A stretch of DNA of 64,000 bases from Bradyrhizobium sp. CSS354. Its GTDB lineage: Bacteria > Pseudomonadota > Alphaproteobacteria > Rhizobiales > Xanthobacteraceae. Under the pieces are notes generated by a model, which searched no databases, was not told where the DNA came from, and worked only from the letters and a program-made list of their open reading frames with translations. Position 1 is the stretch's first letter. Each line of letters begins with the position of its first letter. Positions 1 to 7,889 of this stretch are shown here, piece by piece. The position numbers were made by a program, and so were the translations under genes. Location of the stretch: positions 496,001 to 560,000 of the forward strand of contig NZ_JAACFU010000006.1 in the NCBI RefSeq assembly GCF_029051725.1, in the 5' to 3' direction.

Positions 1-131
1 TGGTCGCTGGCGACCATATCGTGCTCGCGGTCGGCCGCGACTTTTCTGACGTTTCGCCGGTCGACGGCATCATCGTCGGCTCGCCGAAGCAGAAGCTCGA
101 CGTCGCCGTCGACGTGCTGCTGGTGGAATGA
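1..131 (+). CDS. C-terminal end of a transglutaminase-like protein (partial)
   Basis: Only the last 42 codons are inside the window, read from base 3 to the TGA at 129-131. The peptide has the pattern GDHIVLAVGRDFSDVSP followed by DGIIVGS and a Lys-Leu-Asp-Val-Ala-Val ending, which resembles the tail of bacterial transglutaminase-like cysteine peptidase family proteins. The catalytic Cys-His-Asp region would lie upstream and is not visible. The call rests on one short stretch, so the family is likely but not proved. Confidence 0.6.
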   Translation, partial: VAGDHIVLAVGRDFSDVSPVDGIIVGSPKQKLDVAVDVLLVE

Positions 132-248
132 TTGCGGGTCCTGCCGTGTCGGCGACGCCCTAGCCTGGGTGTATCGAACCGGCACCGCAACTGCGATATC
201 GCGGGGCAACAACCGCAAAACATATTTGCGTGTTTACGCCCCCGGGTT

Positions 249-276
249 TTGCCAGTCGGCCAAGATGGGCTATGCT
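249..276 (+). promoter_or_regulatory. Candidate sigma-70 type promoter for the HD-domain gene
   Basis: TTGCCA at 249-254 and TATGCT at 271-276 are separated by 16 bases, which fits a housekeeping promoter. Transcription would start near 283, about 68 bases before the HD-domain start codon. No other feature is seen in the 219-base gap 132-350. This is pattern matching only. Confidence 0.35.
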
Positions 277-350
277 GGCGCCTTCGTCGAGGACGAGAAT
301 GAGACGTCGGGAGTTGATGTGGGACACCACCGACAGACGGGGCTGCATCC

Positions 351-1178
351 ATGATGACGTTACCGAGACTGGCGGCGGAATCCCTGGAGAAGACGCTGGG
401 TTCGTTCATGCGCCGCAGGTACGGCGATTCTCCGGCAAACATCGTCGAGAGCGCAACCCGCACCGCGATGGAATGCATCGGAAACAGCGACGCTCTCTAT
501 CATAATGTCGAACATACGATGCTGGTCACGCTCGCGGGCCATTCCATCCTGAGCGGCCGGTATCTTCATATTCATCTCTCGGCCGAGGATTACGTCCACG
601 TCCTGATCGCGTGTCTTGCCCATGACATCGGCTATGTCCGCGGCTTGTTCGAAGAAGATGACGAGGACGGTTTTTTGGTCGATGCGGCAGGCACCAAGGT
701 CTCGCTGCCCCGCGGCTCATCAGATGCCAGCCTGATGATGTATCATGTCGACCGATCCAAGCTGTACGTCATGCGCCGGCTGCAGCACATTCCAGGGCTT
801 GATCCGGAACGCATCGCCCGCGCCATCGAGGGGACACGGTTTCCGGCCCGGGAAGGCCAGGACTATGACGACGACGCCTCGATCCTGCGCGCCGCCGACT
901 TCATCGGCCAGCTCGGCGACCCCAATTATCTGCGCAAGGCCAACGCGCTCTACTACGAATTCGAAGAGGTCGGCATGAACCGCCAGCTCGGCTACGATTC
1001 GCCGGCCGACATCGTGAACCGCTATCCGCAGTTCTATTGGAATAGCGTCGCGCCGCACATCCAGACCGAGATCGGCTACCTCAACAAGACCGAGATCGGC
1101 CGCCAGTGGATCGCCAACCTCTACAGCAACGTGTTCCGCGCCGAGCGCGACATCACGTTGTCCGGGCCGCAAAAATAG
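351..1178 (+). CDS. HD-domain metal-dependent phosphohydrolase-like protein
   Basis: 275 residues, cytoplasmic, no signal peptide. An HD-superfamily core is visible: His51 and His55 in a YHNVEH context, then the diagnostic His91-Asp92 in CLAHDIGY. These residues bind divalent metal in HD phosphohydrolases and phosphodiesterases. The part after residue 100 is rich in acidic and aromatic residues and has no second domain I recognise. The substrate cannot be told; nucleotides or cyclic nucleotides are usual for the superfamily. It may start at either of two adjacent ATGs (351 or 354). The next gene follows 12 bases later on the same strand, so the two may be co-transcribed. Confidence 0.75.
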   Translation: MMTLPRLAAESLEKTLGSFMRRRYGDSPANIVESATRTAMECIGNSDALYHNVEHTMLVTLAGHSILSGRYLHIHLSAEDYVHVLIACLAHDIGYVRGLFEEDDEDGFLVDAAGTKVSLPRGSSDASLMMYHVDRSKLYVMRRLQHIPGLDPERIARAIEGTRFPAREGQDYDDDASILRAADFIGQLGDPNYLRKANALYYEFEEVGMNRQLGYDSPADIVNRYPQFYWNSVAPHIQTEIGYLNKTEIGRQWIANLYSNVFRAERDITLSGPQK

Positions 1179-1190
1179 CTTCGCCTTGTA

Positions 1191-2081
1191 ATGCAACAAA
1201 AAACAATCACCACCGATATCCTCGACATCGTCTATCGCGAATACGGCGCGCCGGACGGCTGGCCCTGCATCATGGGTCACGGCTTTCCTTACGACGTGAA
1301 CGCCTATGCCGAGACCGCGCCGATCATTGCGCAAGCGGGCGCGCGGGTGCTGGTACCCTGGCTGCGCGGCTACGGGCCGACGCGATTCCGCTCCGCTGCG
1401 ACATTGCGCTCCGGTGAGCAGGCGGCGCTGGGCGCCGATCTCCTGGCCTTCATGGATGCGCTTGGAATCTCGCGCGCAGTGGTCGGCGGCTACGACTGGG
1501 GCGGGCGCGCGGCCTGCGTGGTCTCGGTGCTGCATCCGGAGCGCGTGATCGGCCTCGTCTCGGGCAATTCTTACAACATCCAGAACATCGCGCGTTCGAT
1601 GGAGCCGGCTTCGCCAACGGAGGAGGCGGCGCTCTGGTATCAATATCTCTTCCACAATGAGCGCGGCCGCCGCGCACTGGAGCGCAACCGGCGCGGTTTT
1701 GCGCGCCAGCTCTGGTCGATGTGGTCGCCGAAATGGGCGTTCGACGACGCGACGTTCGAGACCACCGCAATGTCCTTCGACAATCCTGATTTCGTCGATG
1801 TCGTGATCCACTCCTATCGACATCGTTACGCGCTGGTCGCGGGCGATCCCGCCTATGCCGCGATCGAGGCGAAGCTCGCCGCCCAGCCGCCGGTTCGGGT
1901 GCCGACCATCGCGATCGACGGCGACAGCGACGGTGTCAATTCCGGCACCGCGCACCATGCACGCAAATTCGAGGGCTTTTTCGAGCGGCGCGTCTTTACA
2001 GGGGCCGGCCACAATTTGCCGCAGGAGCGGCCGGCCGAATGGGCGCGGGCCGTGCTCGATGTGCGGAAAGCGGCCTCATAG
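1191..2081 (+). CDS. Alpha/beta hydrolase, epoxide-hydrolase/dehalogenase-like
   Basis: 296 residues with the alpha/beta-hydrolase layout. The oxyanion-hole turn is HGFP near residue 30. The nucleophile elbow is GGYDWGG with Asp102 as nucleophile, and the catalytic His is His274 in GAGHNLPQE. An Asp rather than Ser at the elbow points to the epoxide hydrolase / haloalkane or fluoroacetate dehalogenase branch instead of esterases. The substrate is unknown. It starts 12 bases after the HD gene, so a two-gene transcript is plausible. folE follows after about 140 bases. Confidence 0.8.
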   Translation: MQQKTITTDILDIVYREYGAPDGWPCIMGHGFPYDVNAYAETAPIIAQAGARVLVPWLRGYGPTRFRSAATLRSGEQAALGADLLAFMDALGISRAVVGGYDWGGRAACVVSVLHPERVIGLVSGNSYNIQNIARSMEPASPTEEAALWYQYLFHNERGRRALERNRRGFARQLWSMWSPKWAFDDATFETTAMSFDNPDFVDVVIHSYRHRYALVAGDPAYAAIEAKLAAQPPVRVPTIAIDGDSDGVNSGTAHHARKFEGFFERRVFTGAGHNLPQERPAEWARAVLDVRKAAS

Positions 2082-2218
2082 AGCCGGGTTTCTCGTCCCT
2101 CAGTCTTGCCGCTCTCGCGGATTCCAATTTTTCCTGATCCCGGGAACCTTTTCCAATCGCAGCCGTCCAAGCTGTGGGGCCGCTTTCTGTACGCGGTTCG
2201 TTGCAGGAGAGGTTTTCG

Positions 2219-2845
2219 ATGAAGACGCAAACGCGCAGGCTGGAGCGTGTCGCCGTCGCGCAAGCGCCGACCGAACGGCCCGAGAGGGCGGAGGTCGAGC
2301 AGGCGATCCGGACCATGATCCGCTGGGCCGGCGACGATCCCGCGCGCGACGGTCTGCGCGAAACGCCGGACCGGGTCGCCCGCGCCTTCGAGGAGTATTT
2401 CTCCGGCTATGCGCAGGACCCCACCGAAATCCTGCAAAAGACGTTTGAGGAGATCGAAGGCTATGACGAGATGATCGTCCTGCGCGGCGTTCGCTTCGAA
2501 AGCCATTGCGAGCACCACATGGCACCGATCGTCGGCCGCGCCTGGGTCGCTTATATTCCGCAAGGGCGCGTCGTCGGCATCTCCAAGCTCGCGCGTCTCG
2601 TCGACATCTACGCCAAGCGCCTTCAGATCCAGGAGAAGATGACGGCGCAGATCGCCAACACGATCAACGATGTGCTGAAGCCCGAAGGTGTCGGGGTCAT
2701 CATCAAGGCAACGCATCACTGCATGACCACGCGCGGCGCGCACAAGCCCGGGACCGATCTCGTCACCAGCCGCATGCTCGGCGTGTTCCGCGATAATGCG
2801 TTGACCCGCCAGGAGCTGCTGGGGCTGGCCAATTCGGACGATTGA
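2219..2845 (+). CDS. folE: GTP cyclohydrolase I
   Basis: 208 residues. It converts GTP to 7,8-dihydroneopterin triphosphate, the first step of tetrahydrofolate/pterin synthesis, as a cytoplasmic zinc-dependent homodecamer. The zinc and active-site motifs are clear: SHCEHHM in the middle of the protein and THHCMTTRG near the C-terminus. The family signature ARDGLRETPDRVARA is also intact. I start at the ATG at 2219 because CAGGAGAGG lies at 2204-2212 and the N-terminus then has the normal length; the same frame is open from 2174. The Rieske oxidoreductase begins 27 bases downstream on the same strand. An imperfect EcfG-like sequence (GGAAC at 2143, CGTC at 2164) lies upstream and is treated as weak. 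Confidence 0.95.
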   Translation: MKTQTRRLERVAVAQAPTERPERAEVEQAIRTMIRWAGDDPARDGLRETPDRVARAFEEYFSGYAQDPTEILQKTFEEIEGYDEMIVLRGVRFESHCEHHMAPIVGRAWVAYIPQGRVVGISKLARLVDIYAKRLQIQEKMTAQIANTINDVLKPEGVGVIIKATHHCMTTRGAHKPGTDLVTSRMLGVFRDNALTRQELLGLANSDD

Positions 2846-2872
2846 TCCGCGACGGCTCAAGGAGGCAATGCC

Positions 2873-4396
2873 ATGACCGAGGACAAGAAGCCAAGCGGCC
2901 CCGACCTGAGCCGAGGCGTGACGCTCGCCGCGTTCAAGGATGGCAAATTGCTCGGCCATGTCGGCGAGGAAGACGTCCTGCTGGTGCAGGCCGGCAGCGA
3001 GATCTTTGCGATCGAGCCGGCCTGCAGCCACTATCACGGTCCGCTCGCCGAAGGACTCGTGGTTGGCGACACCATCCGCTGTCCCTGGCATCACGCCTGC
3101 TTCTCCTTGCGGTCAGGCGAGGCGACCCGTCCGCCGGCGCTGAATGCGTTGGCGGTATGGGAGGTCTCGCGCGATCAGGACAAGATCGTGGTTCAGCGCA
3201 AGCGCGAGATGCCGAAGCCTTCGGTGCCTCACCGGACAGCGCCAACGCCGGAAAAATTTGTCATCATCGGCGGCGGCGCGGCGGGTTTCGCGGCGGCGGA
3301 GACGCTCCGTCGCGAGGGCTTTGCCGGCGCCATCACGATGCTCAGCAATGACAGCGCGATGCCGGTGGACCGGCCCAATCTGTCCAAGGATTACCTGGCC
3401 GGCAACGCGCCGGAGGATTGGCTGCTGCTGCGGGGCGAGGACTATTATCGGGACGCCGGCATCGATCTCAGGCTCAACACGAATGTCGCCGCGATCGAGG
3501 CGAAGACGCGCAGCGTGACGCTGGGCAACGGCGACAGGCTGCCGTTCGACCGGCTGCTGCTCGCGACTGGCGCCGAGCCGGTCAGATTGCAGATTCCGGG
3601 TGCCGACCAGCCTCATGTCTACACCCTGCGCTCCGTCGCCGACAGCCGCGCCATCATCAAGGCGGCCGGCAGCGCCAAGCGTGCGCTGGTGATCGGCGCC
3701 AGCTTCATTGGCCTGGAAGTTGCGGCCTCCTTGCGGGCACGCAAGATCGAGGTGCACGTGGTCGCGCCGGACGAACGGCCGATGCAGAAGGTGCTCGGTC
3801 CCGAGATGGGCGACTTCGTGCGCGCGCTGCATGAGGAGAACGGCGTCAACTTCCATCTCGAGGACACGGTGGAAAAGCTGGACGGCACGCGCGCCACGTT
3901 GAAGAGCGGTGGCGTGATCGAGGCCGAACTGGTCGTGGTAGGCATCGGCGTCAAGCCGCGCCTTGCGCTCGCCGAGCAAGCGGGGCTTGCGGCCGACCGG
4001 GGCGTCAGCGTCAGCGAATATCTTGAGACCAGCATAGCCGGTATCTTCGCGGCCGGCGACATCGCGCGCTGGCCCGATCCGCATTCGCGTCAAACCATCC
4101 GCGTCGAGCACTGGGTCGTGGCGGAGCGGCAGGGCCAGACCGCGGCACGCAACATGCTCGGCAAGCGCGAGCGGTTCGAAGCCGTGCCGTTCTTCTGGTC
4201 GCAGCACTATGACGTGCCGATCAACTATGTCGGCCACGCCGAGAGTTTTGACGACATCGCGATCGACGGCAGCATTTCCGGCAAGGACTGCCTGCTGAAG
4301 TATCGCAAGGGCGGCCGCGTCCTTGCGGTTGCTTCAATTTATCGGGATCTCGACAATCTCAAGGCCGAGCTGGAGATGGAGCGGAGGCGCGGCTGA
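2873..4396 (+). CDS. FAD-dependent oxidoreductase with N-terminal Rieske domain (AIF-like ferredoxin reductase)
   Basis: 507 residues. Residues 1-110 form a Rieske [2Fe-2S] domain with ligands Cys51-x-His53 and Cys70-x-x-His73 (CSHYHG and CPWHHACF). A pyridine nucleotide-disulphide reductase module follows: a first dinucleotide site GGGAAGFAAAE near residue 130, a second GASFIGLEVAA near 275, and the FAD-binding ATG-like FAAGDIA near 400. This arrangement is known from AIF-like and ferredoxin-reductase-like proteins that move electrons from NAD(P)H to an oxygenase or ferredoxin. No oxygenase partner is adjacent, so the acceptor is unknown. SD AAGGAGG is 7 bases before the ATG. It probably shares a transcript with folE. 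Confidence 0.88.
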   Translation: MTEDKKPSGPDLSRGVTLAAFKDGKLLGHVGEEDVLLVQAGSEIFAIEPACSHYHGPLAEGLVVGDTIRCPWHHACFSLRSGEATRPPALNALAVWEVSRDQDKIVVQRKREMPKPSVPHRTAPTPEKFVIIGGGAAGFAAAETLRREGFAGAITMLSNDSAMPVDRPNLSKDYLAGNAPEDWLLLRGEDYYRDAGIDLRLNTNVAAIEAKTRSVTLGNGDRLPFDRLLLATGAEPVRLQIPGADQPHVYTLRSVADSRAIIKAAGSAKRALVIGASFIGLEVAASLRARKIEVHVVAPDERPMQKVLGPEMGDFVRALHEENGVNFHLEDTVEKLDGTRATLKSGGVIEAELVVVGIGVKPRLALAEQAGLAADRGVSVSEYLETSIAGIFAAGDIARWPDPHSRQTIRVEHWVVAERQGQTAARNMLGKRERFEAVPFFWSQHYDVPINYVGHAESFDDIAIDGSISGKDCLLKYRKGGRVLAVASIYRDLDNLKAELEMERRRG

Positions 4397-4412
4397 GGCG
4401 CCGCTTCCGATG

Positions 4413-4426
4413 TTGATTTGCGTCAA
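4413..4426 (+). promoter_or_regulatory. FixK/FNR-type binding site upstream of the HdeD-like gene
   Basis: The 14-base site reads TTGATTTGCGTCAA. It fits the FixK2 box TTG(A/C)-N6-(T/G)CAA described for Bradyrhizobium and has dyad symmetry. It lies in the gap after the Rieske gene, about 100 bases before the start codon at 4525, a sensible place for activation at low oxygen. No clean -10 was identified. The motif is seen; regulation is inferred. Confidence 0.55.
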
Positions 4427-4524
4427 TGTTGCTGCCCGCGAGGGCTGCTGTGCTGGCTGTCTCCGGTGCGGCGCGCGCTATTCTGGCCTGTGCCCGCTGG
4501 CTTCCCATGCAGGAGTGGCCCCTC

Positions 4525-5100
4525 ATGACAAATGCCTCGGATATCTCCCATCCTTCCAGCCTGGGCTCCGGCATCGGGGCCTTGCATGGCAAATGGGGAT
4601 GGATCGTCGCTCTCGGCGTGGTCTATCTCATTGCCGGATTCGTCGCGCTCGGCAGCATGGTGATGGCGACTGTGGCGAGCGTGATCGTGGTTGGCGCCAT
4701 GATGATCGTCGCAGGCGCGGCCGAAATCATCGGTGCGTTCCAGATGAAGAGCTGGGGCAAGTTCGTGATCTGGGCCTTGCTCGGCGTGCTCTACATCGTC
4801 GCGGGCTTCCTGACCTTCGAGAACCCGCTGTTTGCTGCGGCGCTGCTGACCCTGTTCCTTGGCGCCTCGCTGCTCGCCTCCGGCGCGGTCAGGCTGTTTC
4901 TCGCCTTCAGCATGAAGCGCGAAAGCCCGTGGGTCTGGGTGGCGCTATCGGCCGTCATCACGCTGCTGCTCGGGCTATTGATCCTGGCACGTTGGCCGGT
5001 GAACAGCGTCTACATCCTCGGCCTGTTTCTCGGCATCGACCTGATCATGGCGGGCGCGGGCTGGGTCAGCCTGGGCTTCAGCCTGAAGCGACGGCACTGA
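4525..5100 (+). CDS. HdeD-family (DUF308) integral membrane protein
   Basis: 191 residues in about six hydrophobic segments, with the repeated pattern of glycine-rich helices typical of the DUF308/HdeD family (for example GVVYLIAGFVALGSMV and GVLYIVAGFLTFENP). HdeD of enterobacteria is tied to acid resistance; the biochemical role of the family is not known. The start is set at the ATG at 4525 because AGGAG lies at 4511-4515. The frame is open further upstream to 4426, but that would add an arginine/alanine stretch without a ribosome site. A FixK-type box sits upstream, suggesting microoxic induction. Confidence 0.85.
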   Translation: MTNASDISHPSSLGSGIGALHGKWGWIVALGVVYLIAGFVALGSMVMATVASVIVVGAMMIVAGAAEIIGAFQMKSWGKFVIWALLGVLYIVAGFLTFENPLFAAALLTLFLGASLLASGAVRLFLAFSMKRESPWVWVALSAVITLLLGLLILARWPVNSVYILGLFLGIDLIMAGAGWVSLGFSLKRRH

Positions 5101-5212
5101 TCAGCAACTCGACGCAAGACCCTCTCGCGGAACTCCGCTGATCTGACGTGCTGGCAAAAAGCAGCACGTCGCGCTTTCCGACTAGCGCGGCGATCATCAC
5201 CGGGGAGAAACC

Positions 5213-6421
5213 ATGAAAGCCGCTTTGGCCCTGGCTGCAGCGCTGGCTGCCTGCCTGTCCACGCCTGTCTCCGCGCAAAAATCCTACGGTCCCGGCGTCA
5301 GCGACACCGAGATCAAGATCGGCAACACCATGCCCTATAGCGGCCCCGCATCGCCGCTCGGCATCACCGGCAGGGTGATCTCGGCCTATTTCGACGAGGT
5401 CAACGAGAAGGGCGGGATCAACGGCCGCAAGCTCAATCTCCTGTCGCTCGACGACGCCTTCTCGCCGCCGAAGACCATGGAAGCGGCGCGGCGGCTGGTC
5501 GAGGGCGACGGCGTCGCCTTCATCTTCGCGACCATGGGCACCGCGCCGAGCTCGGCGATCGCGAAATATCTCAACAGCAACAAGGTGCCGCAACTGTTTC
5601 TGATCAGCTCGGCCTCGAAGTGGAACGACCCCGCCAACATGCCCTGGTCGATGGCGCTGCCGTGGGCACCGAACTACACCAGCGAGGCCGCCATCGACGT
5701 CGCCTATGCCCGCGCCAAGAACCCGAATGCGCGCTTCGCGGTGCTCTATCAGAACGACGACGCCGGCAAGGAATATCTGCGCGGCGTCAAGGAAGCGCTT
5801 GGTGCCGACGCCGACAAGGCGATCGCGATGGCGTCGAGCTTCGAGGTGGCCGACCCCACCGTCGATTCCCAGGTGCTGACGCTCGCCAACACCAAGGCCG
5901 ACGTATTCATGATCTATTCGGTGACGCCGCGCGCCTGCGCCCAGGCGATCCGGAAAGCGCATGAAGTCGGCTGGCAGGCGACGCGCTTCCTCGCCTCGGG
6001 CTGCGCCAACAAGGCCACCGTGATGGTCCCCGCCGGCCTCGATGCCGGCAAGGGCGTGCTCTCGCTCGGCTCGCTCAAGCCGTTCGTCGAGGCGCCGAAG
6101 AACGATCCGGCGATGACGGCCTATATCGACTTCATGAAGAAGCGCCTGCCCAACGCCGACGTCAACAACGTCGCGGGTCTCTACGGCTACACCGTCGCCG
6201 AGGCATTGGTGGTCTTGCTGAAGCAGTGCAAGGATAATCTGACGCGCGAGAACATCATGGCGCAGGCGGCCAATTTGAAGAACGTGCCGCTGTCGCTGCT
6301 GATGCCCGGCATCACGCTCAACACCACGCCGCAGGATTTCCGCCCGATCAAGGACGGCTATATGCTCGAGTTCAACGGCAACGACTGGATCGTCGCGAGC
6401 GAGCTGCTGCGCGGCACGTGA
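5213..6421 (+). CDS. ABC transporter substrate-binding protein, branched-chain amino acid type
   Basis: 402 residues with a clear signal peptide (Met-Lys, hydrophobic Ala/Leu core, cleavage after VSA-Q near residue 22). The mature part begins with the family pattern GVSDTEIKIGNTMPYSGPAS and continues as a type-I periplasmic binding fold (Leu/Ile/Val-binding, Peripla_BP_6). In Bradyrhizobium these proteins capture amino acids, aromatic acids or other small organic anions. No permease or ATPase genes are adjacent, so this is an orphan binding protein here. GGGGAGAAACC precedes the ATG. A large palindromic repeat separates it from the acyl-CoA dehydrogenase downstream. Confidence 0.9.
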   Translation: MKAALALAAALAACLSTPVSAQKSYGPGVSDTEIKIGNTMPYSGPASPLGITGRVISAYFDEVNEKGGINGRKLNLLSLDDAFSPPKTMEAARRLVEGDGVAFIFATMGTAPSSAIAKYLNSNKVPQLFLISSASKWNDPANMPWSMALPWAPNYTSEAAIDVAYARAKNPNARFAVLYQNDDAGKEYLRGVKEALGADADKAIAMASSFEVADPTVDSQVLTLANTKADVFMIYSVTPRACAQAIRKAHEVGWQATRFLASGCANKATVMVPAGLDAGKGVLSLGSLKPFVEAPKNDPAMTAYIDFMKKRLPNADVNNVAGLYGYTVAEALVVLLKQCKDNLTRENIMAQAANLKNVPLSLLMPGITLNTTPQDFRPIKDGYMLEFNGNDWIVASELLRGT

Positions 6422-6453
6422 GGGACTGCGGGCGCGACCGCACAAACGGTGCA

Positions 6454-6603
6454 CCCTCTCCCCTTGTGGGAGAGGGTGGATCGCCGCGAAGCGGCGAGCC
6501 GGGTGAGGGGTCTCTCTCCGCGCGCGAAGCTGTTTATTGCGTTCGCGGAGAGAGACCCCTCATCCGGCGCTTCGCGCCACCTTCTCCCACAAGGGGAGAA
6601 GGG
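6454..6603. repeat. Long palindromic intergenic repeat (family A)
   Basis: Two arms of about 65 bases face each other: CCCTCTCCCCTTGTGGGAGA near 6454 and its inverse counterpart TTCTCCCACAAGGGGAGAAG near 6583. Smaller stems lie inside. The structure fills the gap between two same-strand genes. It looks like the multicopy REP/BIME-type elements scattered in rhizobial genomes. It could act as a transcript-stabilising or terminating fold for the upstream gene. Confidence 0.75.
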
Positions 6604-6620
6604 AAGAGGAGGAGACCCCC

Positions 6621-7835
6621 ATGGACTTTCACCACTCCGAACGTTCGCTGGAGTTGCAGGAGCGCGTCCGCCGGTTCATGCGGACGCATGTCGAGCCGGT
6701 CGAGGCGCTCTATTACGAGCAGGTCAAGCCGGAAGCGACGCGCTACCGGACGCCGCAGATCCTTCAGGACCTGAAACGGCTGGCGCGCGAGCAGGGGCTT
6801 TGGAATCTGTTCCTCTCCGGCGAGCACGGTCCGGGCCTCAGCAATCTCGAATATGCGCCGGTGAAGGAGATCATGGGCCGCATCCTCTGGGCGCCCGAGG
6901 TGTTCAATTGCTCGGCGCCCGATGTCGGCAACATGGAGGTGCTGGCAAATTACGGCACGCCGGCACAGCAGGAGCGCTGGCTGAAGCCGCTTCTGGAGGG
7001 GCGCATCCGCTCCGGTTTCTCGATGACGGAGCCGCAGGTGGCCTCCAGTGATGCCACCAACATTCAATGCGAGATCAAGCGGGACGGCGGTGACTACGTC
7101 ATCAACGGCCGCAAATGGTTCACCTCGGGCGCGATGAACGAGGATTGCGAGATCCTGATCGTGATGGGCAAGACCGCGCCCGACGATCCCGACCGCCACC
7201 GCCAGCAATCCATGATCCTGGTGCCGAGAGCGACGCCCGGCGTGCGCATCGCCCGCGACATGCTGACCTACGGCTATGACGACGCGCCGGTCGGCCATCC
7301 CGAGATCGTCTACGAGAACGTTCGCGTGCCCGCGGAGAACATCCTGCTCGGCGAGGGCCGCGGCTTCGAGATCGCGCAAGGCAGGCTTGGCCCCGGCCGC
7401 ATCCATCATTGCATGCGGCTGATCGGCTGCGCCCAGCGCGCGCTCGAGTTGATGTGTCAGCGCGCGGTCTCCCGCACGGCCTTCGGCAAGCCGCTCGCAG
7501 ACCAGGGCTCGGTCCGCGAGGACATCGCACACTCATTCTGCGAGATCGCGCAGGCGCGCTTGCTGACGCTGCAAGCCGCCGACAGGATGGATCGCGAAGG
7601 CAACAAGATGGCGCGCGACCTGATTGCCGCCGCCAAGATCGTCGTGCCCAGCATGGCCGCCCGCGTTATCGACCGCGCCATCCAGATCCACGGCGCCGCC
7701 GGCGTCTCGCAGGACACGTTCCTGGCGCGTGCTTACGTTTACGCCCGCTTCATCCGGATCGGCGACGGGCCGGATCAGGTGCATCTGGCCGCGGTGGGGA
7801 AGGAGCTGATCAAGCGAGGCGGGGTGATGGGCTAA
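6621..7835 (+). CDS. Acyl-CoA dehydrogenase family protein
   Basis: 404 residues, FAD-dependent, oxidises an acyl-CoA to the enoyl-CoA with electrons going to electron-transfer flavoprotein. Visible family features are an N-terminal helical domain, the middle-domain motif GFSMTEPQVASSDATN, NGRKWFTSGA, and the C-terminal helical domain with RTAFGKPLADQGSVR and QIHGAAGVSQDT. The ATG at 6621 is chosen because AGGAGGAGAC lies just upstream and the N-terminus then matches the usual family length. The open frame begins at 6537 inside the palindromic repeat. Chain-length or branched-substrate preference cannot be read from sequence alone. Confidence 0.92.
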   Translation: MDFHHSERSLELQERVRRFMRTHVEPVEALYYEQVKPEATRYRTPQILQDLKRLAREQGLWNLFLSGEHGPGLSNLEYAPVKEIMGRILWAPEVFNCSAPDVGNMEVLANYGTPAQQERWLKPLLEGRIRSGFSMTEPQVASSDATNIQCEIKRDGGDYVINGRKWFTSGAMNEDCEILIVMGKTAPDDPDRHRQQSMILVPRATPGVRIARDMLTYGYDDAPVGHPEIVYENVRVPAENILLGEGRGFEIAQGRLGPGRIHHCMRLIGCAQRALELMCQRAVSRTAFGKPLADQGSVREDIAHSFCEIAQARLLTLQAADRMDREGNKMARDLIAAAKIVVPSMAARVIDRAIQIHGAAGVSQDTFLARAYVYARFIRIGDGPDQVHLAAVGKELIKRGGVMG

Positions 7836-7889
7836 GCAACGCCCTCGGCAGTTAGATCAACACCTTGCCCGCGGCGCTCTTGACCACTG

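Noticed and set aside
2143..2167. EcfG-like promoter upstream of folE (GGAAC-N16-CGTC)
   Set aside because: The -10 has one mismatch in four conserved bases and no stress link is known for folE. A chance match is plausible in a window this long.
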